Shown one piece after another: positions 1 to 13,300 of a DNA stretch of 64,000 bases. The position numbers were made by a program, and so were the translations under genes. Location: positions 74,439,057 to 74,503,056 of the forward strand of contig CP141135.1 in the NCBI GenBank assembly GCA_035236585.1, written 5' to 3'. Every line of letters starts with the position of its first letter. The first letter of the stretch is position 1. Source of the stretch: Warburgia ugandensis. Its lineage: Eukaryota > Streptophyta > Magnoliopsida > Canellales > Canellaceae. The notes under the pieces are model-generated. The model was not told the DNA's origin and did no database searches. It was given only the letters and a program-made list of their open reading frames with translations.

Positions 1-19
1 GCATTCAGAAGGAACTAAC

Positions 20-3000
20 CAGAATCTTAAGCATCAGAACATTTAATGCTTTTAGAAGTTGGCCGCCATCATCCATCAGAGGAACTCTTTCATCTAAAAG
101 CCAGAGCAGAAGCTCAGTGATGAGGTTGTCAAGGGTAGCCTCATTTACAGAATGAGCAAGCCTTTTAATTTGAAATATCTGCGGCAGAGCAATGGTCATT
201 AAAATTCTCTAACAGAAACATAAAGCATCCCACTCTCAAGAGAAAACTAATGAAACGTTGTAAATACCTGCATCAGTGTGTTCAGAACATATTTACAGGA
301 TCTTGAAGAAGCTCCAGCAAGACTGAAATCAAAGGTCTTAGCAACCTATCAAAAGTAGATCATCAAAACCAAGTGGGGACTCGGAAACAAAGAGACATCA
401 ATGACAAGATCAATAAACTTACCTTGGTTGCAAGAGATGCAACAAGTCTATCTATATCCTTGACCAAATCATCCATTGTGCTACTTTCAGGATCATTCAT
501 GGCCTGAGTCAGCTCATGACAAACAATTTTCATGCCTTCAACTGACTGCACCAGAGTAAAAGTATTACAAAAGATATTTATACAAACACAATTTTTGCTA
601 GCTTCAAACACCTAAAAGTCAATTCTAACATCAACTATCAGTAACCTTTAGTTTTTAACCAATTTGATATTGAGCTCAGATTCATGAAGGAGATGAAGTA
701 GGAAGAAAAAAGATTTGGTCAATTAATTCAAGTTGACTCAGTTGAGCCTTGTAATATGAAAACAGAAATAATAACATACATAATAAGGGAGATCATATCT
801 ACATATCCTCATTTCCATATTATCTCTCCTCAACTTTCAGTTCATTGGTGCAATCTCCAAAAAACAGCCAATGCAAGATGGTATTGATCAAGACACGCAT
901 GCCAATACCACAAAAAGGAGTGAGATATCAACTTCCTAATACTCTTCATGAAAATCCACAAAAATGCAACAATGGCGATGATAAGGGGATGATAAGGGGA
1001 TGTGGTATGCCCTCCCTAAACATTAGTCACTGCCTCAAAATCCACTAGTCATCTACATAAAGAAAAGGTAGATAACATGGGAGAAACTGACATGACCTAT
1101 AACTGCCAGAGTTTACAGTTTTCTCATTAGTTGTGCGAAGTTAAATATGCATCATAAGATACACAGTGCCCTCTCAAAGGGAGTGTAGATATCAGCTGGT
1201 GCAACAACAACAACAATGCCATTTTTACACTCCTCTAAAATTAGGCCTGACACTTACTTGGGTTTGCTTATACTTACAGAAGTAACTTCTAATCAAAGAA
1301 GACAAGATCTCATAGTTCATAAATCCTAAATTTATGGGTTATCAGGAGAACCACAAATTCCCTAATAATCTACATGATGGAAGTGCCATTTTTTCAGTTG
1401 ATTATGACGACAAACTAGATAGATCTTCTTCATTGATTCTTGTGGAGATGAAAATTGCCTGTCCCAGATATATGCTTGATTTTAGGCCCAATGGGTGTGG
1501 GTTTTTCTTTTCATTCCATCCCTGAATACTACTACTATAATTTTCAAAAAATATAGTACAAAATTGATTAATAGAAGTAGAAACTTTGGTGGGTGCAACG
1601 ACTGTCTAAATTACAAAGGGAAATTATGCCTCTCTTGAAAAAAGTACACCATTTTATTAGCAGATCTAGCACCGCAACAAGAAAAAAAAAAAAAAAAAAA
1701 AAAGGACACTAACACAATTACTGTAATGTCATCAAGAACTACCACAAACTGCCTTAGGGGCAGAGAGGCATTATCTGCCTGAGATATGACAGGTGAACAG
1801 TTGCCTTCAACCATAAGAGTATCACATCAAGCCAGTATACAACTCAGACCAAAAAGCAATGCATGGAACTCTAGCTCATTTGGGTCCTTCCTTCCAATTC
1901 CCTTAAGATCCCTATCATTTTCCCAAATCCACAGAGATCACTGCCCCTGGAAGCCCTGCAGAGATTCAGTCATAGCCCTTCAAGCAAACACGTTGGCAGG
2001 TTGGAGGAGACTGGATTTTCCTTTTGTATTCCCAAGCAGTTCCAACCCTATGCTCATCCTAAGTTATTTATCTCTCTTCACTTCCTTAACATGGCTTCAA
2101 ATGAATGGGCAACAGGAAATAATTCTACCTGGCGACAATAATATCAAAGGAATCAGCCTCTTGCAAAATGCAAGGTAAGGCTGCCTACTATAGGCCCTTG
2201 TGGTCCGCCCCTTCCCCGGACCCCGCATAGGCGGGAGCTTCATGCACCGGGGCTGCCCCTTTTTTAGCCATAATCACTTGGGAATATTGTATCTGGTCCT
2301 AGAAATAAGTATATTTTATTTCACTTGAATGACAGAAAATAATCCTATAAAGAAAGCTAGGTCAGTATATGTACCAATAGAAACATATGTCTATTCAACA
2401 AGATTATGTTTTCTGTAAATACTAAAACAGAAGAACTCAAAGAGAAAGACCGACATATTCTACCAATCAAACCAATGCATGAATAGCAACATGGAATCAA
2501 AACTTCACCGAGTCAAGGACAGTATCTGGCAGAAGCAACATTCTGCTCAAAATTACAAAAGCAAAGGCGCTCAAAGTTCCATTAATATTGTTGTAAGCTA
2601 TAAATTAACTTGAGCTTTGTGACCAGTATCTGGCAAAAGCACAATCAGCTTGAACATACCAACCAAAGAAATGTCTATGCTGCTTCTTTATTAGCATGAA
2701 GATGAATGTATTTAAGCAAAAAGAAAGAACATCGAGATCTAATGTCTTCAAGTACACAACCTGCTCAGGAGAACCCAATGAAATGATATCTAGAGCTTCA
2801 TTCCAATCAGATGGGGCATTTGCAGTTGCCACTGTGCCGAGTAAAAGGTGTCTGTCCATGTGAGACTCAAAATGACCACTGTTTTCCCTGGTACTGAATG
2901 CCATTAGCATCAAATAGCAACATCAGAAATTTAACAAAATAAAAGAATAAAAAAAACAAACATTAAATGATAGCACACACAAAATTGCACTTTCACAGAA

Positions 3001-3739
3001 AAGTTCTCGTAGGCATAGTAGATTCTCAAGAACTAACAAAACCTTGTCATGATAGGGGCAGGCATTGGCCTTGACAGCACTTCTCCACTCTGCTCTGCTA
3101 CATCTAATCTGGAGATCAAAGGTAGACCATGTCAAAGCAGTTACCAAGGAACAAACAACAAGAGCTGACATAAATTGTATCTTTTTTCTTTGCATATGTA
3201 GGAGGCAAAGAAATATTAGAAAAGCATAACATAAAGACGGAAGGCAAAGAGAGCTAAATCTGGCAATTAAGTTTCATTGGTAAAATAAAACACAAAAAGA
3301 TGTTAAATTATGCCAAACCAGTTGGCATAAGTTTGTGGGTGGCAATGCATAAAACATCAGATAATGCCTTGGCCAATACAGAAAACCTAGTCAACTTGGG
3401 TGAGTCAATGATGGAAGCAGTCAAGCTTTCATTAACTAGACAAGATAAAGAAGTTCTCGATTTGACTGAAGGCATGAATTGGACAAGGTGGACACTAAGA
3501 CAAGATAAAACGTCACTGATGCTAGTCTATGATTGACTCAAAGACTTTAAGACAGTGTCTGATATAAGTATGACCCCTAAGATCTAGGACACCAAAATCT
3601 ATAATGTGAAATCATGCGGTCTCTAAAACACAAAGCATGTAAGAAACAAAAATACTAACCCATTATCTCTAACAGAACGCCTCAAAGCTGCTCTAGCTTC
3701 CCCAGGTTTCCCTTCCCTCCTTTTATCCATCTCTCGGGC
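20..3739 (-). CDS. MOR1: MOR1 exons 42-47: C-terminal region, incomplete
   Basis: Exons 3660-3739, 3043-3108, 2761-2887, 423-545, 268-336 and 20-178 (residues 1409-1616). Landmarks are REGKPGEARAALRRSVRDNG, SDWNEALDIISLGSPEQ, SVEGMKIVCHELTQAMNDPE, LAGASSRSCKYVLNTLMQ and ITELLLWLLDERVPLMDDGG. These match the conserved C-terminal region of plant MOR1 that follows TOG5. Exon 47 ends at position 20 with donor CTG|GTTAGT; the remaining exons are outside the window. Exons 43-44 (VAEQSGEVLSRPMPAPIMTR, ENSGHFESHMDR) are the least conserved part compared with Arabidopsis. Confidence 0.93.
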
Positions 3740-4305
3740 CTGGCCAAGAATACACCATAAATCTAGGTAAACAGTGACTGAAAATAAACACTAGCCCAGC
3801 ATATACCAACCTTCCACTTGAATCTATCATCGAGCATACTTTTCTGAGCATCGGATAACTTCCCAACATACCTCCATACATCCTCACCTGTTACCCACCA
3901 AAAAGTAAAATCTTAAAAGCCAGGCAGAAGCCTATACAAAACAATAAAGTGTTTCCACATATTCAACTTGTCAGAAACATAACATAAAGTTCAGATGAAT
4001 CATGAGGACATTTGCTTCTCATATATATAATATACACATATCGAAGAGGAGCCTTCGCGCAATGGTAGAGTTGTCATCGTGTGACCTTGAGGTCACAAGG
4101 TCTAGGCATAGAAACAGCCTCTTGCAAAATGCAAGGTAAGGGCAGCGTACTACAAACCCTTTTTGGTCTGCCCTTCCCCACATACATGGGAGCTTCATGC
4201 ACCAGGCTGCCCTTTTTATATAATATACACGTGTGTATCAGAATGAGATTATAATATGTATACACACGTGTGTGTCAGAAGAATGTTTGACCATTGGTGT
4301 ATATA

Positions 4306-4343
<38 letters not shown>

Positions 4344-7300
4344 AGAATAATATTTGACCAATGGTGGAGCAAAATTATAGGTTAAAATCACACCTCGAAC
4401 CAAATACCAAATACAGAACAAGCATAACACTGAAACTTGCTAGGATAAGAAAGCCTTAGAAATTGAAAACTAAGTGTAAGAGCTGAAATCCAACAATAAT
4501 ATACCAAGATTTTTATAAGCAGTAGCTAATGTATTTAAAGCAGCTTTCCTAATTTCACCATCTCGTTCTGATATCAACCCAGCAACCAGTTGTAAGGACT
4601 TCAACTGTCCATTTATCTGTGAACAACAAAACAAACTCAGCTCTCTTGTAAATAAAAACAGAGAAGCAACACAATCACCAGCATGATACCTCGGCTCCAT
4701 TGTGATCAATTAAGAACCCAACAAGGTCAACACACTCTATTCGAGTACGGTTGTTTTTTGAGCGCAAGCCCTCCAAAATATAATGGAAAAGCTTTGATGC
4801 TGAATATATGCAAGTAATTTGCTTGGTCAACTCCCGCATTTTTTCTCGTACTTTTTCAATATTATGTCCAGACTGCAAAAATCACATCAATGTGAAAGAC
4901 CTTATAGGTTGGAAGTGAAAATTTTACCAAGGAGAATGATAATAGCAGATTGTTAAAAAATATAATCCATTAAAAAGAGAAGATGATATCATCCAAGACC
5001 AAATGTTGGGAAGTTTCAATTATCATCAATGGGAGAAGGGAAACAATGGCGCAAATAGGACCAAATGGAAGAGTTCAACAACTACTGTAGTGATCTCCAA
5101 CTCGTACTTAACAGCTTAGACAAGAACTCACCCAAGGTCAAACTAAGCCAGTTCAGGCCAGTTAATTTTCAAATAGGTTGAGTTTTTCCATCAACTCAGG
5201 CACACCAAAGGAGTTTCTTTATTGATAAGTAGTTCCAAAACCAAGTCCACATAGGCAAGCATGACTCACCAGTAAAGTTCTTTTACATTGTTTGCAATAC
5301 GTTGATGGGCTCTGATATATTCACCCCTCTTCTCTCTCTTACTCTCTCTATCTCTCTCTACTACAAGTGGTGGCCGGGGGGAAAGAAAAGGGACGATATA
5401 TCAATGCACTTCTTGATAAGCAACAAAAGGGGTGATATATCAATGCACTACTTGATAAGCAACAAAATGGAGCGATATATCAATGCACTACTTGATAAGC
5501 AACAAAAGTAGTCATTTACAATACAAACAGAAACCCATCAAGTATAAAAGCCTTAGAAAACAAACCTTTTCTATCCAACACGGAAGAAACATGGCAGCTT
5601 CTGATTCGGATAAAGTATAACCTTCATCCTTCAAAATGTCAATAAGCTCAGAAAGGAACTCCAGAACCTGTTTGGAGAGAAGGAGAGTTGTTATAAGTGC
5701 AGCTCCGAAATTACTCAATAACCAAAGAGCAATTATGTGTACCTTCAACAGGCATGTGGTGTTTGATTCACAGAATCGCAAAACAAACCACCTCAAAAGT
5801 ATATCAAGAAGTTCTATTATTTCCTTTCCATTGGATGCAAGTGCCTGTGCAATAGAAACATCAAGTATTGGAAAACCAACTTCAAGTGAATCAAGGATAT
5901 CAGTAACAAAAGTAAAGCTACCTTCTGCAACAACTCAAGACCCTCTACTTGCTTCCTAAAATCTGTGCTCAGAAGTCGCCTATGTAGGTCTTCTCTGAAA
6001 TACTTCATAAGATCACTCTGCAGTAGCAGTCCAAGTAAGAGGGCACGCATATGTTTCTAAAAGAAGAGGAAAAAAACCAACATGCGGACTTAAAAAATAT
6101 AAACCTCAAGATCTTGGATCTGCTCCAACCGTGGCTCCTCAAATTTAAATCTCCTTATGATCATCCTCTCCCTATCTTCCTGCAATAATACAAATTCATG
6201 TATCAGGTACCAGATGATTCAGAAAAGAGCAGAAGCTGCCCTCATTTAGAAATACCTTGTTTGAATCCTTGATATTGAATAGCGCCTGTGATTGGACAGC
6301 AAGATCTTGGGCAGAAGTTATAGAACCAGACCTAGAGACCTTTGCCTGAGTACCTCTCTGTCCAAACAAATGAAGTAATTAGCACCTTACTAGCTTCAGA
6401 AGGGAAAACAGTCCAAGCAGGTAAAAACAAACCAGAGGAATCACTCTGGACCCATGCTTCTGTGCATGATCACCATAACCATTTGAACCTGGTTTTCCAC
6501 CCTTTGTGCTGCCCTTTGATGGGAGACCAGTAGGTATCACTCGTGTTGAATCAGATGCATCTAAGAGCGTGAACAAAGAATGTGACTGTCACTACCTAGG
6601 ATCGGGAGGCAGAAAAAACTAATTCAGCCACGACAGCAAAAGCAAACCTTGAAATGACCCAGCAGGTTTTAGTCGCTCCAGAATAAGAGCTAAAGCTGGC
6701 CCACGTAAATCTTTTAAGCTCTTGGTCACCTATAATAACAGTTCAACAAATACAATTTGATGCATTAGTGACCAAATTTACATGTCAACTTTAACAAAAG
6801 AAATAAAAACAATAACAGGCTAGCGAACATACAGCTTCTGGGCCAAAAATTCTCAGAATTTCACCAAGGGAAGCTTCTGCTGCTTTCCTAATCTCTGATG
6901 ATTTGTCCTGGATAAAGCCACACCAATTAAGAAAACTATATAGTGTGTTTGCATTTTCTAATAATTCTCCATCAAGTATTCAAAAGTACCATTAGAGCAG
7001 AAGCAGTTGGTTTTAGCAGGTGCAAAGCATCAGGTGAATCGCTTAATCCAGAAAGATGCTTTGATACCCAATCAAAAAGGTCCTTCCGTCCCTCAGCACC
7101 AACCTTGGTGTCCGCCAAGGTAGCTGTCATGTATGGGACCTACAAACCAGAGCATATTCATTAATCTACATGTGCATCCAATGATGCTCAATTTTTCCAA
7201 AAATTATGCTTCCCAAGATACCATCTTATCAAGTTGAACAGCTGCAACCCAGCAATCTAAGGTATTCACAGTGCATTCTCTCATGTGTTTTTTGTTATCC

Positions 7301-10300
7301 CCAAGGCACTTCAAGACATCTGACAGAATTCCCTGTGAAAAGCAAATTCTTCAGTACTTGCTGGAAAATTAAAACGTAGGAATTTTCCTTGAAGTTGACT
7401 AGCAAACCTTGCTTGACTTCTCAACTGAAGGGCCCATTGCAGAAGCAATACCACCAATAGTAGTCAAGGTTGCCATAACTAAGTTCTTGTTGCTGTCATA
7501 CAGACGCCCTTTAAGAGCTCCAAATAACTCCACTTTGAGTGGACCAACAATGTCAAGATCAGAATGGTTCCATACTCATAAATTGCACTATATTCGCAAG
7601 AATTCTAATATATCTCTGAACTAAGAATAAAGTAACCTATTTCTCAGCCCAGATATCAAAAGCAAGCAGTAAAATGCATTACAATCATGCCTACCAGTGC
7701 CATTGGGCTGAATGCGTTTATTTGCTTCTTCTAAAATTTTATTCACAGACTCTATTGACTCCAAGCGGACCTGGAAATGCCACAAATACAAGCTTAGATT
7801 TGAAGTATTGACAGAGTTAACCACGGACAAAAACACCCAGATTCATAAGGAATGTAAACAGCTAAATATGTTGACAGAAATAGACCTTCCAGTCAGGGCT
7901 TCCAAGGTTCTTTATAAGAGTTGGAGTTATCTTCCCACTAATGTCTTCACGAGGTAGACCATCTAAACCAGCAGCAGAGATAGATGCAGTAGAGTCATTG
8001 GCCTTAACAGTTTTCTTAGTAGCAGCAGTGGCACCCTTTTCAAGACAAATCAAGTATTTCAACCAGCAAGAAGGAAACAAAATAAAAATAAAAAAGAAGC
8101 ATGGAATGGCTCTATACTATTCCACCTCAAATGGATTTTTCTCATACTCGGCATCAAGGGCACTAGTAAGTGCAGGTTTGACATCTGTAAGAAAGCCTTT
8201 AATATCTGCGACCAAAGCAGATCCTATCACCACCTCATCAACTTGAGAACAGCAAACAGATTAGATGAGAAACAGGAAAAAGAATACCTGGACCAACAAA
8301 CTTATGCAAGATTCCGATAAGTTTGATAGTTGAGTTCCTTGCAGCAGCAGCACTGGACTGCAATCCCGTGTCTTTGCAGAAATCAATTAAATCCTGTGAG
8401 TGAAATAGTATAGAAGCAGTCACACTTCCCGAGCACAAGAAGCATCCAACAGAAGAAAAGGAATCCAAAAATATGAAGTCACATTGTCCACAAAGAAACT
8501 GGAAACACCTTCAACTTTAAATGTGAAACACCAAAATCATCAACAGCAGTAACCATCCATGAAATCCCCTCACTCAGAACCTTTGGGTTCTTGTGCTCTT
8601 TCATGATCTTGAAAAGCTAAAATATATGAAACTGAATTAGTTAAAATCATTAGCTGAAGGTCAGACTAGTCAAGCAAAGTAGCTGAATGAACATAAACAT
8701 TTGTCTGGAGACACATATTCTGAAGATCAAGAAAAAGAAAGTGTTATAAATGGTCTATAAGCTTACTCGCTCGAAAACAAATCCTGGACCAACTGCCTCA
8801 GAGAAAGTGGTAAGACACTTCATTGCCTGATTACGGGTCTTAATGTCCGCCACCCGTTCACCTATACCTGCAAATTATCATTACACAAAATACAATTAGG
8901 TTGTTCTAGAATTGACTCCTCCAAGAGATGGAACATTGCACGGCGGGCATAATTAGAGAGCACATGCACTCGGCAAATTAATTCAAATCAAACCTCCTTA
9001 AAATTTGAGCTCTAACTTTAACAAATCAATGATAAATACACTTTTTGAGAAGTTAAAGCCAATTTCAGCAGAACCTTTTGTACTTCATTTCTTATGAAGC
9101 ACTAGTCAACCAGGCTTAAAGTATAGTCAGTAGGCCATACTCAAATCTTTTAAAATTTGAAGCATATCCAGAGGAGGTTCATTTTAAAGCTTCATCACGC
9201 ACCTAGTATGCAGATAACAACACACCGTTTAGGGAATTTCTTTACAGCTGAAGCTATATGAGTAATGACCTCAATAACCTGTTGTTGGACCTGCATTCAG
9301 TCATTGTAGCATCTAAGAAACCTGCTAAAAGTTCAAAACAACATCAAAGATAACATTTAACTGAGTTTATACCTGCACATTTTTCTCAGTCCAACCAGGA
9401 ACAGCACAAAGCAAACGAATCAAGATCTCTGCAATCTCATCAAGGGCTTCAAGGCCTTCTACCTCCTGCTTTAGCAATGTAATTGCTGTGGAAACATGAA
9501 ACTCATTTACTACATATCTTATCATCGGCCAACACTAAATCAAACCATATATTCAAGAAGATAATATGATTTCTACATCTAGAATATAACCGACCCTGAA
9601 AGCATCTCATGAACTTGTTCTGGTCCCAAGATTAAAGATTGGCATGATAATCATAATACATTGAAGGGGAGCCTTGGCACAATGGTAAAGTTGTCGTCGT
9701 GTGACCTTGAGGTCACAGGTTCAAGACGAGGAAACAGCATCTTGCAAAAATGCAAGGTAAGGCTGCGTACTATAGACCCTTGTGGTCCGCCCCTTCCCCG
9801 GACCCTGCATAGACGGGAGCTTCGTGCACCGGGGCTGCCCCTTTTATGATAATCATAATACATTACTTGGGAAAAAAGCATTATTTGAGAACTCCAGAGC
9901 CAATGTCAGACCCACTCAAGTTGACAATGTTTGCGTAGTTATTGAAGTAATTTGAAAACTGTTATGACTCATGTGACTGAAATTGGTTGAAATTTGGACC
10001 AAGTTGACTATTTTCTGCCCACAGCTACTTTTGGTACACAACCAATATTTGCAGCCTGGATTTTGGGATCCATATACAATCAATGTTACAACAACGAAAA
10101 ACACAAGAAAAAAATGTCTCCTGTGGGGATTACTACTGATTCTTGGCATAGATTTTGGGAATAGTATGTACTAAATAACTTATATAGCACTGATAAGCTC
10201 AGCAGTAACAACCAGGAAATCGTGCACTTCAGAATGATCCTCCTATTGACAGTTATAAACCAACTACACACAAAAGGCTATTTTATCAACCTCTGGAATT

Positions 10301-13300
10301 GTCTCATATGCTGGTAACCTGGCCTGCATGCATATGCAATAACCCACCTCCCAACTGAAATCCAAGCCAAGTCCACCAGTAAACCTCACACAAAGCCATG
10401 ATGTACCAATTCCCATCAATAGACCATAGTTTGGTGCTAAATTTGACAGGGGTTCCAATAACGCATAGCTTCATGAGATTAATAACATTTTTATCAAGAA
10501 AATCAGTAGTCTATTAATCATGAAAGAGGTATAAGTAACAGTTGTATTTGTTGATACGATGATATCGGGTTAAAACACCTTTATTGGGTTCTCCTTCCAC
10601 TGATCTGCATCTTCACTTCTTATATCACTAGCATGATATTATGTACAAGGTATGGAGCAGTTTGATCAAGAATAAAGGCCAGGATCCATTCTTCACGAAA
10701 AGTTACCCTATCTACTTCCCTTCCATGTTCTCTTCTTTCTTCCATTCATTGATTTTGTATCTCAAACCTAGCTTTGTTCAATTTATGCTGCATCTTACCC
10801 TCCATCCTATTAAATTTAGCATTCACTTTTTCATCATACTTTTCTTTTCCATATCCAGGTATTTCACGGAAGATATTTCCATGATCGATTATGTTTCCAC
10901 TCATTTCCTAATATGGGCTAATCACAGTGTTCAACCTGCCATCCTTGCCAGTAACTGAAATTGATATTTCCATGCTAGTCTCTCAAACCTCGCTCTGTTC
11001 AATCTATGCTGCATCTTACCCTCCATCCTATTAAATTTAGCATTCACTTTTTCATCATACTTTTCTTTTCCATATCCAGGTATTTCACGGAAGATATTTC
11101 CATGATCGATTATGTTTCCACTCATTTCCTAATATGGGCTAATCACAGTGTTCAACCTGCCATCCTTGCCAGTAACTGAACTTGATATTTCCATGCTAGT
11201 CTCTCAAACCTAGCTTTGTTCAATTTATGCTGCATCTTACCCTCCATCCTATTAAATTTAGCATTCACTTTTTCATCATACTTTTCTTTTCCATATCCAG
11301 GTATTTCACGGAAGATATTTCCATGATCGATTATGTTTCCACTCATTTCCTAATATGGGCTAATCAGTGTTCAACCTGCCATCCTTGCCAGTAACTGAAC
11401 TTGATATTTCCATGCTAGTCAGAGCAGGCATTCCCACACCCCCCACCCCAAACAACAATTGCAGCAGCAAATACACACACAACCAGTAACTCAACTTGAT
11501 AATTCCATGATAGGATATGTTGTTGATCATATCTTATTATGGGCTAGTCAGAGCAGTCAACCTCCCTCCCTCTCACACACACAATTGCAGCAGCAAATAC
11601 TGCTTTTGATCAATGAACCATTCTTGATGTGTGCAGATGAGGGCACTTTTTGCTTTCAGAAGAGCTGCCAAAACCAAACTATTTTCCAAAAATGGAACTT
11701 CTTTTAACAAACTCAGGAGTTTTCTTGCATGAAAATACATAGAAACAAGACAACCAAGAAACAGAAGAAGATGATGATGACTGATCGAACAGCCATTTGG
11801 GCAGATCAAAGCAAGGTTCTAAATCAAAGTTCATTCTTCAAAAGAAGAGTAACAACATTTTGTTGAGATACTTCATCAAACATTTTTTGTGGACATTTTA
11901 TTTCTCCAAAACTTAAGTACAGATGAACCAAAGAGTTTGTTTAAAACTGATCTGAATCAAAACCCATCTTATATACAGGGAAATGCATCCAGGTTCTTTC
12001 CAAAATGACAAATAGATTAGTGCAAGCACTGATCAGAGAAGGGAGAGTGAAATAGTTGGGTTTTTGTCCTTGCTCTAACATTCCATTGTGCAATGAGATA
12101 GCTATCTAAAGCTGGATAATTTGACTTGAAAGAATCTGGGATAATTGAATCCCAGAGAAACTTACTTGGATCTTCAATCTAATTGAAGACCAGGAGTATT
12201 ATCTGAAAGGCCATTTGTACTTGTTTTATATGAGTTGGGTTTCTGCAGCTCCTTAGAAGATGTAGAAATGGACTCCAGATTCTGATTGAGCTTCCATCCC
12301 TGCTCCAACCATTGGTGAGAGGGACAACATAGTATTTGTTGGACAGACATGGGGTTAATCTTGATGTCTTCAAGACCTTTTAGAACCATTGGTACCAAGA
12401 GGACTGCTGAGATCTTCTCCTTGGAGTTTGGCTGGCACTTGTTGCAGCAAACTGAAAGTGAGAACTTCTAGTGGGCACCGTACTCCGGCAGTATTTCTCA
12501 TTGCAATTTCCGGCAAGAGGGAGGGAGGGAGAGAATTAGGGTAGAGAGAGGGATATTGAGGGAGATGAAAGCATTCTGATCCCAAGGAAACAAGTTATTT
12601 TCTTTCTTATCTATGAATGAGCAAGATGATCGGTATCAAATGGTCTAAGTGATCAAGTAAAAATAGTTTGACTGGTTTACATAACCTTTTTACTTGATCA
12701 CTTAGACCATTTGATACCGATCAAGGAAATAACTTTGGTGAAGTACCCAGATATGTACGTGACATTACTATAATCATTCGCCAGTTGAGTTTCCTTTTTT
12801 AACATATGCCATTGTTGATGTATGTCTTAACATTTTCTCAGGGAGCCACCTTCAACTTTTCTCCTGCAGACACTTGACCTTTCTCCAAGTGAATCATCAC
12901 ATCCTTATCTTCTTCCCCTCCATGTTTGCTTCTTTCTTCTGTTCATGGATTTTCTATGTCAAACCTTAGCTCTCTTTCAATTCATGCTATATTTTACTCT
13001 TCATCCTTTTACATTCTCCGCTCATGTTTTTCCTGCTATTTTTCTTTTTCTCATATTAGCTCCACCTCTATTGCAGTAACTCAACTACGTTTTAGCAGCA
13101 GTATCAATCTATGGTTTAATTCTTCAATTCTAGAAAGGTAACTAGTTTGCATACTGTATAATTCATTGCTATAATCCTTCATCCATTAAGTTTTGAGTCT
13201 TAATATTTGCCACTGTAGATATATGTCTCGCCATAATAAGTTTTTTATCCATGTGAATCCTCATGGCTTGAAATTGCTCAACATATTGCATACCTCTTAA

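Noticed and set aside
9663..9760. tRNA gene
   Set aside because: The tRNA-like box motifs belong to the Au SINE head; no cloverleaf with a complete acceptor stem is visible.
10931..11346. 64-codon repeated protein in the 221-bp array
   Set aside because: The frame does not run across units and lies in an intron. The conservation is explained by recent tandem duplication.
12628..12722. Transcription terminator
   Set aside because: Hairpin-plus-T terminators are bacterial; this is a plant intron and MOR1 exons continue downstream.
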